Shown here: positions 17,480 to 26,072 of the stretch, piece after piece
Layout: each line of letters starts with the position of its first letter
Numbering within the stretch: position 1 is the stretch's first letter
From: Desulfosediminicola flagellatus
GTDB taxonomy: Bacteria > Desulfobacterota > Desulfobulbia > Desulfobulbales > Desulfocapsaceae
Direction: 5' to 3'
Assembly (NCBI RefSeq): GCF_005116655.2
Contig: NZ_CP050698.1
Coordinates: 5,908,501 to 5,972,500 of the forward strand
Length of the DNA: 64,000 nt
Notes under the pieces: model-generated
Database searches by the model: none
What the model was told of the DNA's origin: nothing
Seen by the model: only the letters and a program-made list of their open reading frames with translations
Translations under genes and position numbers: made by a program

Positions 17480-17519
17480 ATGAAAAGAAAGGAATTACGA
17501 GATGGGCTCTGCAGGATTA

Positions 17520-19163
17520 CTAATCTATTATTTTTTGCTCACAAAGTTCTGATTGCCATGGATACTCACTCTCATCCTTAACCCGAGTGACAATGTTCCA
17601 ATACAGACCATTACTCTCCTCACTAACACTATCCTTCACATAGTGTAATCCCCTTGAACTTTTCCGTAGCTGTGCAGCCTGTATAATCAACTGAGCAACA
17701 ATGGCAATATTGCGCAGTTCTATAAGATTAGCAGTGACATGGAAGTCATTGTAATGTTGTTCTATTTCCTTGACCATATCAGATACTCGTTGAGCAGCAA
17801 GACCGAGTCTGCGACTACTTCTGACGATTCCAACATAATTCCACATAATACGTCGCAATTGGTCCCAATTGTGGTTAATCAGAATTTCTTCATCCAAGTC
17901 TATAGCCTTATCGGTCTTCCAATCGTCTGCAGGAATAAAAGGTTGATTTGAAACAGCAGGCCACTGCTTTTCAATATATGCAAACGCTCTTTCTGCATAG
18001 ACAACAGCTTCGAGTAGTGAATTACTCGCCAGTCTATTTCCACCATGCAATCCAGTACACGCTGTTTCACCAAGAGCAAAAAGCCGATCAATGGAACTTT
18101 TTCCATGTAAGTCAGTTAATACTCCGCCACAAAGATAATGGGCTGCTGGTACTACCGGAATGGGTTTTTCTGAAATATCAATTCCTAGTTCCTGACATTT
18201 TCCATAGATATTTGGGAATCTTTTACTTAAGAACGCCTTATCCTTATGAGATATGTCTAGAAATACACAATCTGCACCAGTTTCTTTCATCTCTTGGTCG
18301 ATAGCACGAGCAACTTTATCTCGAGTAGCCAGTTCCATCATTTCAGGTTCATATTTAGCCATGAAGCGCTCACCTTTAGAATTAATAAGATAAGCCCCCT
18401 CGCCTCTTACTGCTTCAGATATCAAAAAATTCTTAGCATCATGGTGATACAGACATGTTGGGTGAAATTGGATAAATTCCATGTTGGCAATTTTAGCACC
18501 TGCTCTAAACGCCATTGCAACGCCATCACCTGAAGCAATATCAGGATTACTCGTGTAGAGATACACCTTCCCTACACCACCAGTGCAGAGAATTGTATAT
18601 TTAGCTAAATAGGTTTCAATTCCATATTCATCAAGAACGTATGCTCCCACACATTTTGAAGCAGTGTTTTTGTTATCAGATTTATCCATCAAGAGATCAA
18701 TACACTTTCGATTTTCAATAATTTGAATATTATCGATTGATTTAGCCTTTTCTAACAGTGCTCGCTCTATTTCTTTTCCAGTTAAATCATACGCGTGAGC
18801 GACTCTTCTTCTAGAATGTCCACCTTCTTTACCGAGGGAAAGATTGTCTTTATTATCGCTGCTACGAATAAAGCCGACCCCTATATCAACCAAGTCCTTT
18901 ACTCTCGAAGGTCCTTCCTCGACGACCATTTTCACAACTTCCTTATCACATAATCCATCTCCCGATTTGAGAGTGTCTTCTATATGTAATTTGAAATCAT
19001 CGTCTTCTGAAAGTACTGCAGCGATTCCACCCTGAGCAAGATTTGTAGCACAATCAATCTCCTGCTTTTTAGTTATAATTATTACCGTACCTAAGGATGC
19101 TGCTCGTATAGCAAATGACAGCCCTGCAATGCCGCTACCAACAACAAGAAAATCACATTTCAT
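17520..19163 (-). CDS. nadB: L-aspartate oxidase
   Basis: 547 residues. The N-terminal FAD-binding motif GSGIAGLS is at residues 8-15. The family active-site stretches are HPTCLY, the Arg in SEAVRGEGAYL, the PAAHYLCGG segment and RLASNSLLEAVVYAERA. NadB oxidises L-aspartate to iminoaspartate, the first step of quinolinate and NAD synthesis, using fumarate or oxygen as acceptor. nadA and nadC are not in the window. The gene lies exactly between two parS sites; its start is 18 bp from the second site, so ParB spreading could affect its expression (inference). Confidence 0.96.
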   Translation of the reverse strand: MKCDFLVVGSGIAGLSFAIRAASLGTVIIITKKQEIDCATNLAQGGIAAVLSEDDDFKLHIEDTLKSGDGLCDKEVVKMVVEEGPSRVKDLVDIGVGFIRSSDNKDNLSLGKEGGHSRRRVAHAYDLTGKEIERALLEKAKSIDNIQIIENRKCIDLLMDKSDNKNTASKCVGAYVLDEYGIETYLAKYTILCTGGVGKVYLYTSNPDIASGDGVAMAFRAGAKIANMEFIQFHPTCLYHHDAKNFLISEAVRGEGAYLINSKGERFMAKYEPEMMELATRDKVARAIDQEMKETGADCVFLDISHKDKAFLSKRFPNIYGKCQELGIDISEKPIPVVPAAHYLCGGVLTDLHGKSSIDRLFALGETACTGLHGGNRLASNSLLEAVVYAERAFAYIEKQWPAVSNQPFIPADDWKTDKAIDLDEEILINHNWDQLRRIMWNYVGIVRSSRRLGLAAQRVSDMVKEIEQHYNDFHVTANLIELRNIAIVAQLIIQAAQLRKSSRGLHYVKDSVSEESNGLYWNIVTRVKDESEYPWQSELCEQKIID

Positions 19164-19180
19164 GAGAGGCCTCGATATGA

Positions 19181-19196
19181 TGTTTCACGTGAAACA
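19181..19196. other. parS centromere site 2
   Basis: TGTTTCACGTGAAACA, identical to the first site, in the divergent region between nadB and parA. Confidence 0.95.
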
Positions 19197-19383
19197 CGCT
19201 AACAAATTTGATAATCAATTTTTGGTGTAAAAAGATATCTTGGTTTAATGCTTTTTCAGTAAAAATGCACAAAAAATAGCTGTTTGTTAGGCATTTTGTT
19301 GAAAAAAGTTGTTCTTATATGGAGATTAGTATAAACATTCGACTTATGTTCTTATTTTTCTATTCGAGGAGAGGTGAGTTGGA

Positions 19384-20160
19384 ATGAAGAAAGCATGCAA
19401 GACAATTGCGGTTGCCAATCAGAAAGGTGGAGTAGGAAAGACAACTTCGTCAATAAATTTGGCCGCAGCTTTAGCGCAAAAAAAGAAAAAAGTATTGCTG
19501 ATAGATTCTGATCCACAGGGTAACGCATCTAGTGGTGTAGGAGTAAATTCAAGATCACTTTCATCTAACCTGTATAGCGCATATATAGGTGCTTGCTCAA
19601 TTGAAGATGCTGTTATTCCGACATATATAAAGAATCTCGAATTACTTCCCTCGAACATAAACCTTGTTGCAGCAGAACTTGAGCTTGTCAATAAACGAGC
19701 ACGGGAACGTACTTTAAAGAATAGTATCGAGAAAATTTCTGAAAAGTACGATTACATCCTCATCGACTGCCCCCCCTCTTTAGGACTACTAACCGTTAAT
19801 GCATTAACTGCCTCAGATTCTGTATTAATACCGATGCAATGTGAGTATTTTGCAATGGAAGGTTTAGCTCAACTCGTCAGCACAATTCGATCTGTTAAAA
19901 AATCGTATAACAGTTCTTTGTACATCGAAGGTCTTCTGCTCACAATGTTTGATAAACGAAATAAGTTAACCCATCAGGTTGCAGAAGAGATTACAAAACA
20001 CTTTGCTAAACAACTTTTTAAAACTGTTATACCAAGAAATGTACGCTTAAGTGAGTGCCCAAGTCATGGGCAATCTGTACTTGATTATGATGGAAGATCA
20101 ACAGGTGCGAAAGCGTATGTTCAACTTGCTAAAGAATTTCTTAAAAATCAGAGGAAATAG
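19384..20160 (+). CDS. parA: Chromosome partition ATPase ParA (Soj)
   Basis: 258 residues. Deviant Walker A with signature lysine, KGGVGKTTSS, at residues 14-23. Walker A' DSDPQGN is near residue 41 and Walker B ILIDCPPSLG near residue 124. The short N-terminus without a helix-turn-helix marks it as a chromosomal rather than type Ia plasmid ParA. It forms ATP-dependent dimers on DNA that pull ParB-parS complexes. parB begins two bases after its stop; two parS sites lie upstream. A GAGAGGTGAG ribosome binding site precedes the ATG. Confidence 0.97.
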   Translation: MKKACKTIAVANQKGGVGKTTSSINLAAALAQKKKKVLLIDSDPQGNASSGVGVNSRSLSSNLYSAYIGACSIEDAVIPTYIKNLELLPSNINLVAAELELVNKRARERTLKNSIEKISEKYDYILIDCPPSLGLLTVNALTASDSVLIPMQCEYFAMEGLAQLVSTIRSVKKSYNSSLYIEGLLLTMFDKRNKLTHQVAEEITKHFAKQLFKTVIPRNVRLSECPSHGQSVLDYDGRSTGAKAYVQLAKEFLKNQRK

Positions 20161-20162
20161 CC

Positions 20163-21038
20163 GTGGGAAAAACAACTGGTTTAGGTCAAGGAGTAGGTCT
20201 CCTTTTTGGTGATGAAGAAGAAGACAAATATTTCGAATGTGACATTGAAAAAATATCTCCCAACAAATACCAGCCACGTGTTTATTTTGACGAATCAAGT
20301 TTAAAAGAACTATCTGATTCGATACGTGAAAATGGTATTATTCAGCCATTAATAGTAACGGTTGGTGAAGGTCAGGGTACCTACGAATTGGTCGCTGGAG
20401 AACGTCGATTAAGAGCATCTAAAATTGCAGGTCTAAAAAAGGTGCCCGTTGTAGTTATGGATGTGGACAGTGAGGACACGTTACTAGAACTCGCTCTTAT
20501 CGAAAATATCCAGCGTACAGACCTCAATCCTATTGAAGAAGCAGAAGCGTACCATAAACTCATTCAAAAATTTGGCTACACCCAGGAAGAAACCGCAAAA
20601 AGAGTCGGGAAAAAAAGATCAACAATTTCTAACATGCTGAGATTATTAAACCTTCCTGACTTCGTCAAGCAGGATTTGGTTGAAGGTCAACTCTCAGAAG
20701 GTCATGCAAGGGCACTCCTGAGGCTTTCGGATGATCTTGGCACAATGAAAGAAGTTCGTGATCTTATTATTAAGAATTCGCTATCAGTACGACAAACAGA
20801 GCGAATGGTACGTAAAGCTACCTCATCGACCCAAAGTAACAAAAGCTCGTCCCCAGCAAAAGATCGTCATGAGATGCCTGAGACCTACTGTAAATCCCTT
20901 ATTAATCAATTAACAAACAAGCTTTCTTCAAAAGTTTACATAAACCAGGCAGGCAGTAGAGGTAAGCTCGAAATTGAATATTACTCTGTAGACGATCTGG
21001 AAAGGTTGATTTCTGTGATAATGAGTGAAGAATCTTAA
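20163..21038 (+). CDS. parB: ParB (Spo0J) partition protein / CTP-dependent clamp
   Basis: 291 residues from GTG 20163. The N-terminus LGQGVGLLFG corresponds to the ParA-activating GLGRGLxALF peptide. The CTP-binding motifs follow: a C-motif-like GERRLRA and the box ENIQRTDLNPIEEA. Then comes the helix-turn-helix (TQEETAKRVGKKRSTISNMLRLL) that reads parS, and a C-terminal dimerisation domain. The linker (about residues 222-240) is Ser-rich. The cognate sites are at 17456 and 19181. Confidence 0.96.
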   Translation: MGKTTGLGQGVGLLFGDEEEDKYFECDIEKISPNKYQPRVYFDESSLKELSDSIRENGIIQPLIVTVGEGQGTYELVAGERRLRASKIAGLKKVPVVVMDVDSEDTLLELALIENIQRTDLNPIEEAEAYHKLIQKFGYTQEETAKRVGKKRSTISNMLRLLNLPDFVKQDLVEGQLSEGHARALLRLSDDLGTMKEVRDLIIKNSLSVRQTERMVRKATSSTQSNKSSSPAKDRHEMPETYCKSLINQLTNKLSSKVYINQAGSRGKLEIEYYSVDDLERLISVIMSEES

Positions 21039-21176
21039 AGATCGACTTTTAAATTGCCATTAGTATCGATTTCAGCCAACTCATCCCGGCAGTTGACTGA
21101 AACACAATTCATCACCTGCAAGATACTATACTCCTAATAACCAGTGAAAGTTGTCGGGCAAATTCAGGAAATCTCG

Positions 21177-21635
21177 ATGAGTATCAGAATTTTTTCGCTT
21201 TTCTTTCTAGTTTTTATATCTAGTGTAAGTCTGTGTTCCGCACAAATGATGAGTGTTAATGGTGAAAATGTAAACCTTAGATCTGGTCCTGGAACAAAGT
21301 ACTCTGTAAAATGGGAATATGGGCAAGGCTTCCCTCTCAATGTTCTAGAGAGAAAATCAGGTTGGGCAAAAGTTTCAGACTTTGAAAAAGATACTGGATG
21401 GATTCATGATTCTCTTCTCTCAAAGAAAAAATATGTCATCGTTAAGGTTCACAGAGCTAACAAGAAAAAAATTAACATACGAAGCGGCCCTGGTACCTCA
21501 AATGACGTTGTTGGACAGGCTTTCTATGGCGTTGTTTTTGAAAGGTTAGAAAAAAAGTCAGGGTGGTTAAAAGTGAGGCATGAAACAGGTCTTGTTGGCT
21601 GGATAAAGCAAACCCTGCTCTGGGGAAGTAACTAG
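21177..21635 (+). CDS. Secreted protein with two bacterial SH3 domains
   Basis: 152 residues from ATG 21177, chosen because AGGAA lies 7-11 bases upstream; the frame could extend to GTG 21144. A signal peptide ends near LCSA|Q (residue 22). Two SH3b domains follow, each with the NxRSGPGT motif (residues about 32-38 and 100-106) and each ending in GWI. Such proteins bind cell-wall peptides or act as targeting modules in the periplasm. No catalytic domain is attached. It follows parB by 138 bp but its function is probably unrelated. Confidence 0.88.
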   Translation: MSIRIFSLFFLVFISSVSLCSAQMMSVNGENVNLRSGPGTKYSVKWEYGQGFPLNVLERKSGWAKVSDFEKDTGWIHDSLLSKKKYVIVKVHRANKKKINIRSGPGTSNDVVGQAFYGVVFERLEKKSGWLKVRHETGLVGWIKQTLLWGSN

Positions 21636-21825
21636 TAAAAAAAGTCTCTCTTCCTTTCACATAAAGGTACTACATACCAACCATTGTTTTAAAGCTTTTA
21701 CAGTGCCACTGAATTGTCTATTAAAGTTTTTTAAGAGATGCAGCTGTGTATGGGCCTGGTTGTTACTATGAACATTGGTTAACTGAGCTGTAAAATATAT
21801 CCACAACCACAAAACAAACAAAAGA

Positions 21826-21862
21826 AAAAAGCCTGATGTCAACGAGTGACATCAGGCTTTTT
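21826..21862. terminator. Strong bidirectional intrinsic terminator
   Basis: AAAAAGCCTGATGTC / GACATCAGGCTTTTT, 15-bp perfect stem with a 7-nt loop. It ends the minus-strand tRNA-Ser transcript and would stop plus-strand readthrough from the SH3 gene. Confidence 0.93.
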
Positions 21863-21867
21863 CTATA

Positions 21868-21959
21868 TGGCGGAGAGAGAGGGATTCGAACCCTCGGTGG
21901 AGTATGACCCCCACACTCGCTTAGCAGGCGAGCACCATCGGCCTCTCGGTCATCTCTCC
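21868..21959 (-). tRNA. tRNA-Ser (GCU)
   Basis: Minus-strand class II tRNA with acceptor GGAGAGA/TCTCTCC, anticodon loop CTGCTAA (GCT), long variable arm and encoded CCA. 92 nt including CCA. Confidence 0.95.
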
Positions 21960-21971
21960 TGATACGTTTAT

Positions 21972-22057
21972 TGGCGGAGGAAGTAGGATTCGAACCCACG
22001 GTACTTTCGTACAACGGTTTTCAAGACCGCCGCCTTCAACCACTCGGCCATTCCTCC
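21972..22057 (-). tRNA. tRNA-Ser (UGA)
   Basis: Minus-strand class II tRNA: acceptor GGAGGAA/TTCCTCC, anticodon loop CTTGAAA (TGA), variable arm GTACGAAAGTAC, encoded CCA. It is 12 bp upstream of the GCU gene and shares its terminator. Confidence 0.95.
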
Positions 22058-22230
22058 ATGGAGAGACCTTATACTAAGTGCTAAGATGAATGTCAACAAT
22101 CTGTGTAAACTAAAAATAAACTATTTAAAATTTAGTCACAATTTTGTAATATTGTTTCTACATTCTTTTCAATTTGGGAAATTTTATAAAAATAGTATAT
22201 CCCAATCATCCTTTGGATACTACAAATATT

Positions 22231-23787
22231 ATGGCCAATGACAGTCTTCAGATAGAGAAACAACTTCAGGATCTTACATCACTTTATGAGATTACCAAGC
22301 AACTCGCATCCTCAATGGAACTGCGTGATTGTCTCGAAAAAACCATGCGGCTTCTTTCAGAAATGCGTCAAATGGAAAATGGTACTGTTTCTATTATCAA
22401 CCCTCTCACAGGAAAACTTGAGATTGAGGTTGCCTATGGAATTACTGCTGAAGGGAGAAAACGTGGAAAATACAAGATAGGTGAAGGCATTACCGGAAGA
22501 GTCGTCGCAACAGGCGAACCAATAATCGTCCCTCATATAGCTGAAGAACCGTTGTTTTTAAACAGAACACGTTCACGTGGAGATATAAAAGAACAGAATA
22601 GATCGTTTTTATGTGTACCTATAAAAGACAGTAACCAGATAATTGGAGCGCTGAGTATAGATAGAATCTATGAGGAAGGAATCTCTGAACAGGCAAACAC
22701 AGATCTTCAATTTCTTACGGTACTCAGTGGATTGATTGCCCAGACTTCCATGCGGATTCAGACTGTCAATAAAGAGAAAGAGGAACTTCACACAGAAAAC
22801 CTCAAACTTAAAAGAGAACTTTCTAAGAAAAACAGGATTAATGACATAGTTGGCAATTCCAGCAAAATGCAGGATGTCTACGAAATGGTTCACAGGGTTG
22901 TTAATTCAAATGCAACTGTCTTATTACGAGGAGAGTCAGGTACAGGTAAGACTCTTGTAGCAAAAGCTCTGCACTACAACGGAAAACGTGCAGATAAGCC
23001 TTTTGTGGTGGTTAATTGTTCAGCACTTCCAGAGACTCTCCTTGAAAGTGAGCTGTTCGGACACGAAAAAGGTGCTTTTACAGGCGCTAATGAGCGCAAA
23101 ATTGGACGATTTGAGCAAGCTGAGGGTGGTACACTCTTTCTTGATGAAATTGGCGAAATAAGCAACTCTGTGCAGGTAAAACTCCTTCATGTCGTGCAGG
23201 AAAGGACATTTCAAAGACTGGGTTCAACACAATTGATAGAATGTGATGTGCGTCTTGTAGCCGCAACTAACAGAGATCTGGAAAAAGCGGTAAGGGAATC
23301 ATCTTTTAGAGAAGACCTCTATTACAGGCTCAATGTTTTCCCGGTTTACATGCCACCTTTGAGAGAGAGACGTACTGATATTCTTCTTATTGCTGAATTC
23401 TTCCTTGAAAAATTTTCGAATGATAACAATAAAAAAATTCGAAGAATTTCAACATCAGCTATTGATATGCTGGTTCAGTATCACTGGCCTGGAAATGTCA
23501 GAGAACTGCAGAACTGCATGGAGCGTGCTGTTCTTATCTGTGACGAAGACACTATAAAAGGAATTCACCTCCCCCCTACCCTTCAGACTTCAGACCAGAG
23601 AACGGGTGAAAATCCATTATCACTCACATCGGCGGTTGAAAACTTTGAGAAGGAACTTATTATTGACGGGCTGAAAAAGAATAATGGTAACCAGACTAAA
23701 ACTGCGAAATATCTTGATACCAGTCTGCGCATCATTAATTACAAGATTCACCAGTACAATATAGATCCTAAAAAATATAAAATATAA
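22231..23787 (+). CDS. NifA-family sigma-54-dependent transcription activator
   Basis: 518 residues from ATG 22231 (the frame continues upstream only to a TTG). Residues about 20-165 form a GAF sensor domain. The AAA+ domain has Walker A GESGTGKT near residue 233, the sigma-54-contacting GAFTGA loop near 280 and Walker B LFLDEIGE near 305. A Fis-type helix-turn-helix occupies the last 50 residues. The linker phrase [19 protein letters not shown] is like NifA. No nif genes are in the window, so the target regulon is open: nitrogen fixation elsewhere or another GAF-sensed process. Confidence 0.88.
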   Translation: MANDSLQIEKQLQDLTSLYEITKQLASSMELRDCLEKTMRLLSEMRQMENGTVSIINPLTGKLEIEVAYGITAEGRKRGKYKIGEGITGRVVATGEPIIVPHIAEEPLFLNRTRSRGDIKEQNRSFLCVPIKDSNQIIGALSIDRIYEEGISEQANTDLQFLTVLSGLIAQTSMRIQTVNKEKEELHTENLKLKRELSKKNRINDIVGNSSKMQDVYEMVHRVVNSNATVLLRGESGTGKTLVAKALHYNGKRADKPFVVVNCSALPETLLESELFGHEKGAFTGANERKIGRFEQAEGGTLFLDEIGEISNSVQVKLLHVVQERTFQRLGSTQLIECDVRLVAATNRDLEKAVRESSFREDLYYRLNVFPVYMPPLRERRTDILLIAEFFLEKFSNDNNKKIRRISTSAIDMLVQYHWPGNVRELQNCMERAVLICDEDTIKGIHLPPTLQTSDQRTGENPLSLTSAVENFEKELIIDGLKKNNGNQTKTAKYLDTSLRIINYKIHQYNIDPKKYKI

Positions 23788-23790
23788 TTC

Positions 23791-24345
23791 GTGAAAATTC
23801 TTCTCCATACCTGCTGCGGGCCCTGTTCAATTTATCCTATTGAAGAGTTGAGTAAAGAATATGCAGTATCTGCCTATTTTTTTAACCCAAATATTCACCC
23901 TTTTCAGGAGTTTAAACGTCGTAAAAACAGTCTCAGAGAGTACTGCGAGAAAAACCGAATCCCCATAATAGACCTGGGCAGCTACGGCATGAAGGAGTTC
24001 TTACGAAAAGTAGTATTCCATGAAAATACCAGGTGCAATGTGTGTTATTCGTGGCGCATGGAAGAAACCGCAAAACGAGCAGCTGAAGATGGCTTTGAAG
24101 CGTTTACGACAACCCTACTTTACAGTCGCTACCAGAATCACGACAAACTCCGCCAATGTGGGACAGAACTTGCTGAAAAATATGGTATTAGCTTTATTTA
24201 CAAGGATTTTCGTGAAGGTTGGCAATACGGTATAGACAAATCTATAGAACTTGGTATGTACAGACAACCATACTGTGGATGTATATATAGTGAGCAGGAG
24301 CGTTATGATAAACTTCTGCGAAAAAAGAACAACACTACCAAATAG
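23791..24345 (+). CDS. queH: Epoxyqueuosine reductase QueH
   Basis: 184 residues from GTG 23791, three bases after the previous stop. It has the QueH (DUF208) cysteine set: CCGPC at residues 8-12, a CNVC motif near residue 82 and a C-terminal YCGCIYSEQERY. These ligate a 4Fe-4S cluster and a second metal. QueH is the non-orthologous replacement of QueG and catalyses the last step of queuosine synthesis in tRNA. It may share a transcript with the activator upstream and the NTPase downstream. Confidence 0.93.
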   Translation: MKILLHTCCGPCSIYPIEELSKEYAVSAYFFNPNIHPFQEFKRRKNSLREYCEKNRIPIIDLGSYGMKEFLRKVVFHENTRCNVCYSWRMEETAKRAAEDGFEAFTTTLLYSRYQNHDKLRQCGTELAEKYGISFIYKDFREGWQYGIDKSIELGMYRQPYCGCIYSEQERYDKLLRKKNNTTK

Positions 24346-24357
24346 AAGGAACTTAGC

Positions 24358-25029
24358 ATGGTTTCTATGATCGTACTGGCAACACGCAATAAGAATAAAG
24401 TTAAAGAATTTCAGGAAATCCTAAAAGATACCGACCTTGAACTCAAATCACTTGACGATTTTGGTCCCATTCCTGAAGCGATTGAAGATGGTCAGACTTT
24501 TGATGATAATGCCTACAAGAAAGCTATTCATACCGCTAAAATTTTAGGAATACCTGCTATAGCTGATGATTCAGGGCTGGTTGTTGATGCCTTAAATGGT
24601 GAACCTGGAGTCTTCTCTGCCAGATATGCAGGCCCGGATGCAACTGATGCAGACAACTGTGAGAAACTCCTTGATCAGCTCAATGGCAAAGAAAACAGAT
24701 CTGCTCACTTTATGTGCGTAATATCTATTGCTGTGCCTTCAGGTCCTGCTCTTACGTATGAAGGACGATGTGATGGCGTTATTTTAAAAGAAAAACGAGG
24801 AGAAAGCGGCTTCGGATATGACCCGCTTTTTTACTTTGAGGATTTTGGAAAGACATTTGCAGAAGCCACGATGGCTGAAAAAAATGTCGTCAGCCATCGT
24901 GGAAAAGCACTTCAGGAAGTTAAAAAAGAGATCCCGCAAATAGTTAAATGGCTTGAACAGCGTCTGTTTGAAGAAAAACCACCGCATCCAGACCACGACC
25001 AGTTCAATGATAATGATTGGTCAAAGTAA
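24358..25029 (+). CDS. rdgB: XTP/dITP diphosphatase (Ham1/RdgB-type)
   Basis: 223 residues. The N-terminal ATRNKNKVKEF motif holds the nucleotide-binding residues. ADDSGLVVDALNGEPGVFSARYAG is the substrate and Mg pocket, and the ESGFGYDPLF / SHRGKA motifs close the active site. The enzyme removes XTP and dITP from the nucleotide pool in the cytosol. The C-terminus carries a short acidic tail (PDHDQFNDNDW) beyond the usual end. ATG 24358 and a second ATG at 24367 are both possible starts; GAAGGAA lies upstream of the first. Confidence 0.95.
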   Translation: MVSMIVLATRNKNKVKEFQEILKDTDLELKSLDDFGPIPEAIEDGQTFDDNAYKKAIHTAKILGIPAIADDSGLVVDALNGEPGVFSARYAGPDATDADNCEKLLDQLNGKENRSAHFMCVISIAVPSGPALTYEGRCDGVILKEKRGESGFGYDPLFYFEDFGKTFAEATMAEKNVVSHRGKALQEVKKEIPQIVKWLEQRLFEEKPPHPDHDQFNDNDWSK

Positions 25030-25052
25030 CATCGCAAAATATACGGATCTGT

Positions 25053-26072
25053 TTATTCGACCTTCAATTCTCGATTAAGCAGATCCCGTACTGCATCCGA
25101 ACAGTTTTTATGCTCATAAATGATTGCATAAACCTGTTCCAGTATAGGCATCTCTACGCCAATCTTCCGAGCCAATTCATAACCGGATCGTGTTGTTTTT
25201 ACACCTTCAGCGACCATATTCATTTCACCGATAATATCGTCGAGTTTACGCCCCTGTCCAAGCTTTAATCCTACGGTTCTGTTACGACTGAGATCACCAG
25301 TACAGGTAAGCAGCAGATCACCAAGACCGCTAAGTCCTGAAAATGTTGATGGTTCAGCATGTAAAGCAACTCCAAGGCGTGTAATTTCAGCTAACCCTCG
25401 AGTTATCAGAGCGGCACGGGTGTTTAAACCATACCCCAAACCATCACATATTCCTGCAGCGACGGCGACGATATTTTTGAGTGCTGCACTTATCTCAAGA
25501 CCAATGACATCAGTACTTGCATAAACTCGAAAAGTATCCGTACCAAAGCACTCCTGGAGTAATTTGGCAATATTCAGATCCCTGCATCCAATAGTGATTG
25601 CAGTCGGATGATGCTGAGCCACCTCTTTAGCAAATGAGGGACCCGAAAGTACTGCTGTATGAATAGTATGCTTAATTCCAAGGGAATTATGAACATCCTC
25701 CATAACCTGATTCATGGTCATGAGGGTTCCATTTTCAATTCCTTTAACAGCGGAGACTACACATGATTCAGGTGGCAACAACGGTGCCACCTGTTCATAC
25801 ACCGCTCTATATCCGTGAGATGGGACGACCATGCAGATAATCTGACATCCTCCAACAGCTTCGTTTAGGTCAGCTGTTGGACGAATATTGTCATCAAATG
25901 GAAATCCGGCAAGGTATGCTGAGTTTTCTCTTTCTTCCTGTAGCTTCTTAATATGTGACGGATTATGTCCCCACAGCGGTACAGAAAAGCCTTTTGACGC
26001 TAAAACCATAGCCAGGGCCGTCCCCCATGAACCGGCCCCAATTACAGCTATTTTCTGATTATTCTTCACCAT
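25053..26072 (-). CDS. gpsA: NAD(P)-dependent glycerol-3-phosphate dehydrogenase
   Basis: 339 residues from ATG 26072; ATGs at 26084 and 26090 are also in frame. I prefer 26072 because it places [14 protein letters not shown] close to the N-terminus, as usual. The Rossmann GAGSWG motif, AVKGIE, the catalytic lysine region ([19 protein letters not shown]) and the RNRTVG motif are all present. GpsA makes sn-glycerol 3-phosphate for phospholipid synthesis. The gene overlaps the 3' end of gyrA by 14 bp, which indicates co-translation. Confidence 0.95.
   Translation of the reverse strand: MVKNNQKIAVIGAGSWGTALAMVLASKGFSVPLWGHNPSHIKKLQEERENSAYLAGFPFDDNIRPTADLNEAVGGCQIICMVVPSHGYRAVYEQVAPLLPPESCVVSAVKGIENGTLMTMNQVMEDVHNSLGIKHTIHTAVLSGPSFAKEVAQHHPTAITIGCRDLNIAKLLQECFGTDTFRVYASTDVIGLEISAALKNIVAVAAGICDGLGYGLNTRAALITRGLAEITRLGVALHAEPSTFSGLSGLGDLLLTCTGDLSRNRTVGLKLGQGRKLDDIIGEMNMVAEGVKTTRSGYELARKIGVEMPILEQVYAIIYEHKNCSDAVRDLLNRELKVE

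Larger units (their letters stand above)
16560..17519. other. Non-coding stretch with a repeat element and a parS site
   Basis: About 960 bp without a convincing gene. It contains a dispersed 156-bp repeat (16884-17039), a perfect parS (17456-17471), a partial parS-like TCACGTGAA (16839-16847) and the palindrome TGTCACGTGACA (16888-16899) at the repeat edge. The rest is AT-rich. Confidence 0.6.

Noticed and set aside
22231-23787. Calling the sigma-54 activator nifA outright
   Set aside because: The domain set and linker resemble NifA, but no nitrogenase genes are in the window, so the regulon is not established.
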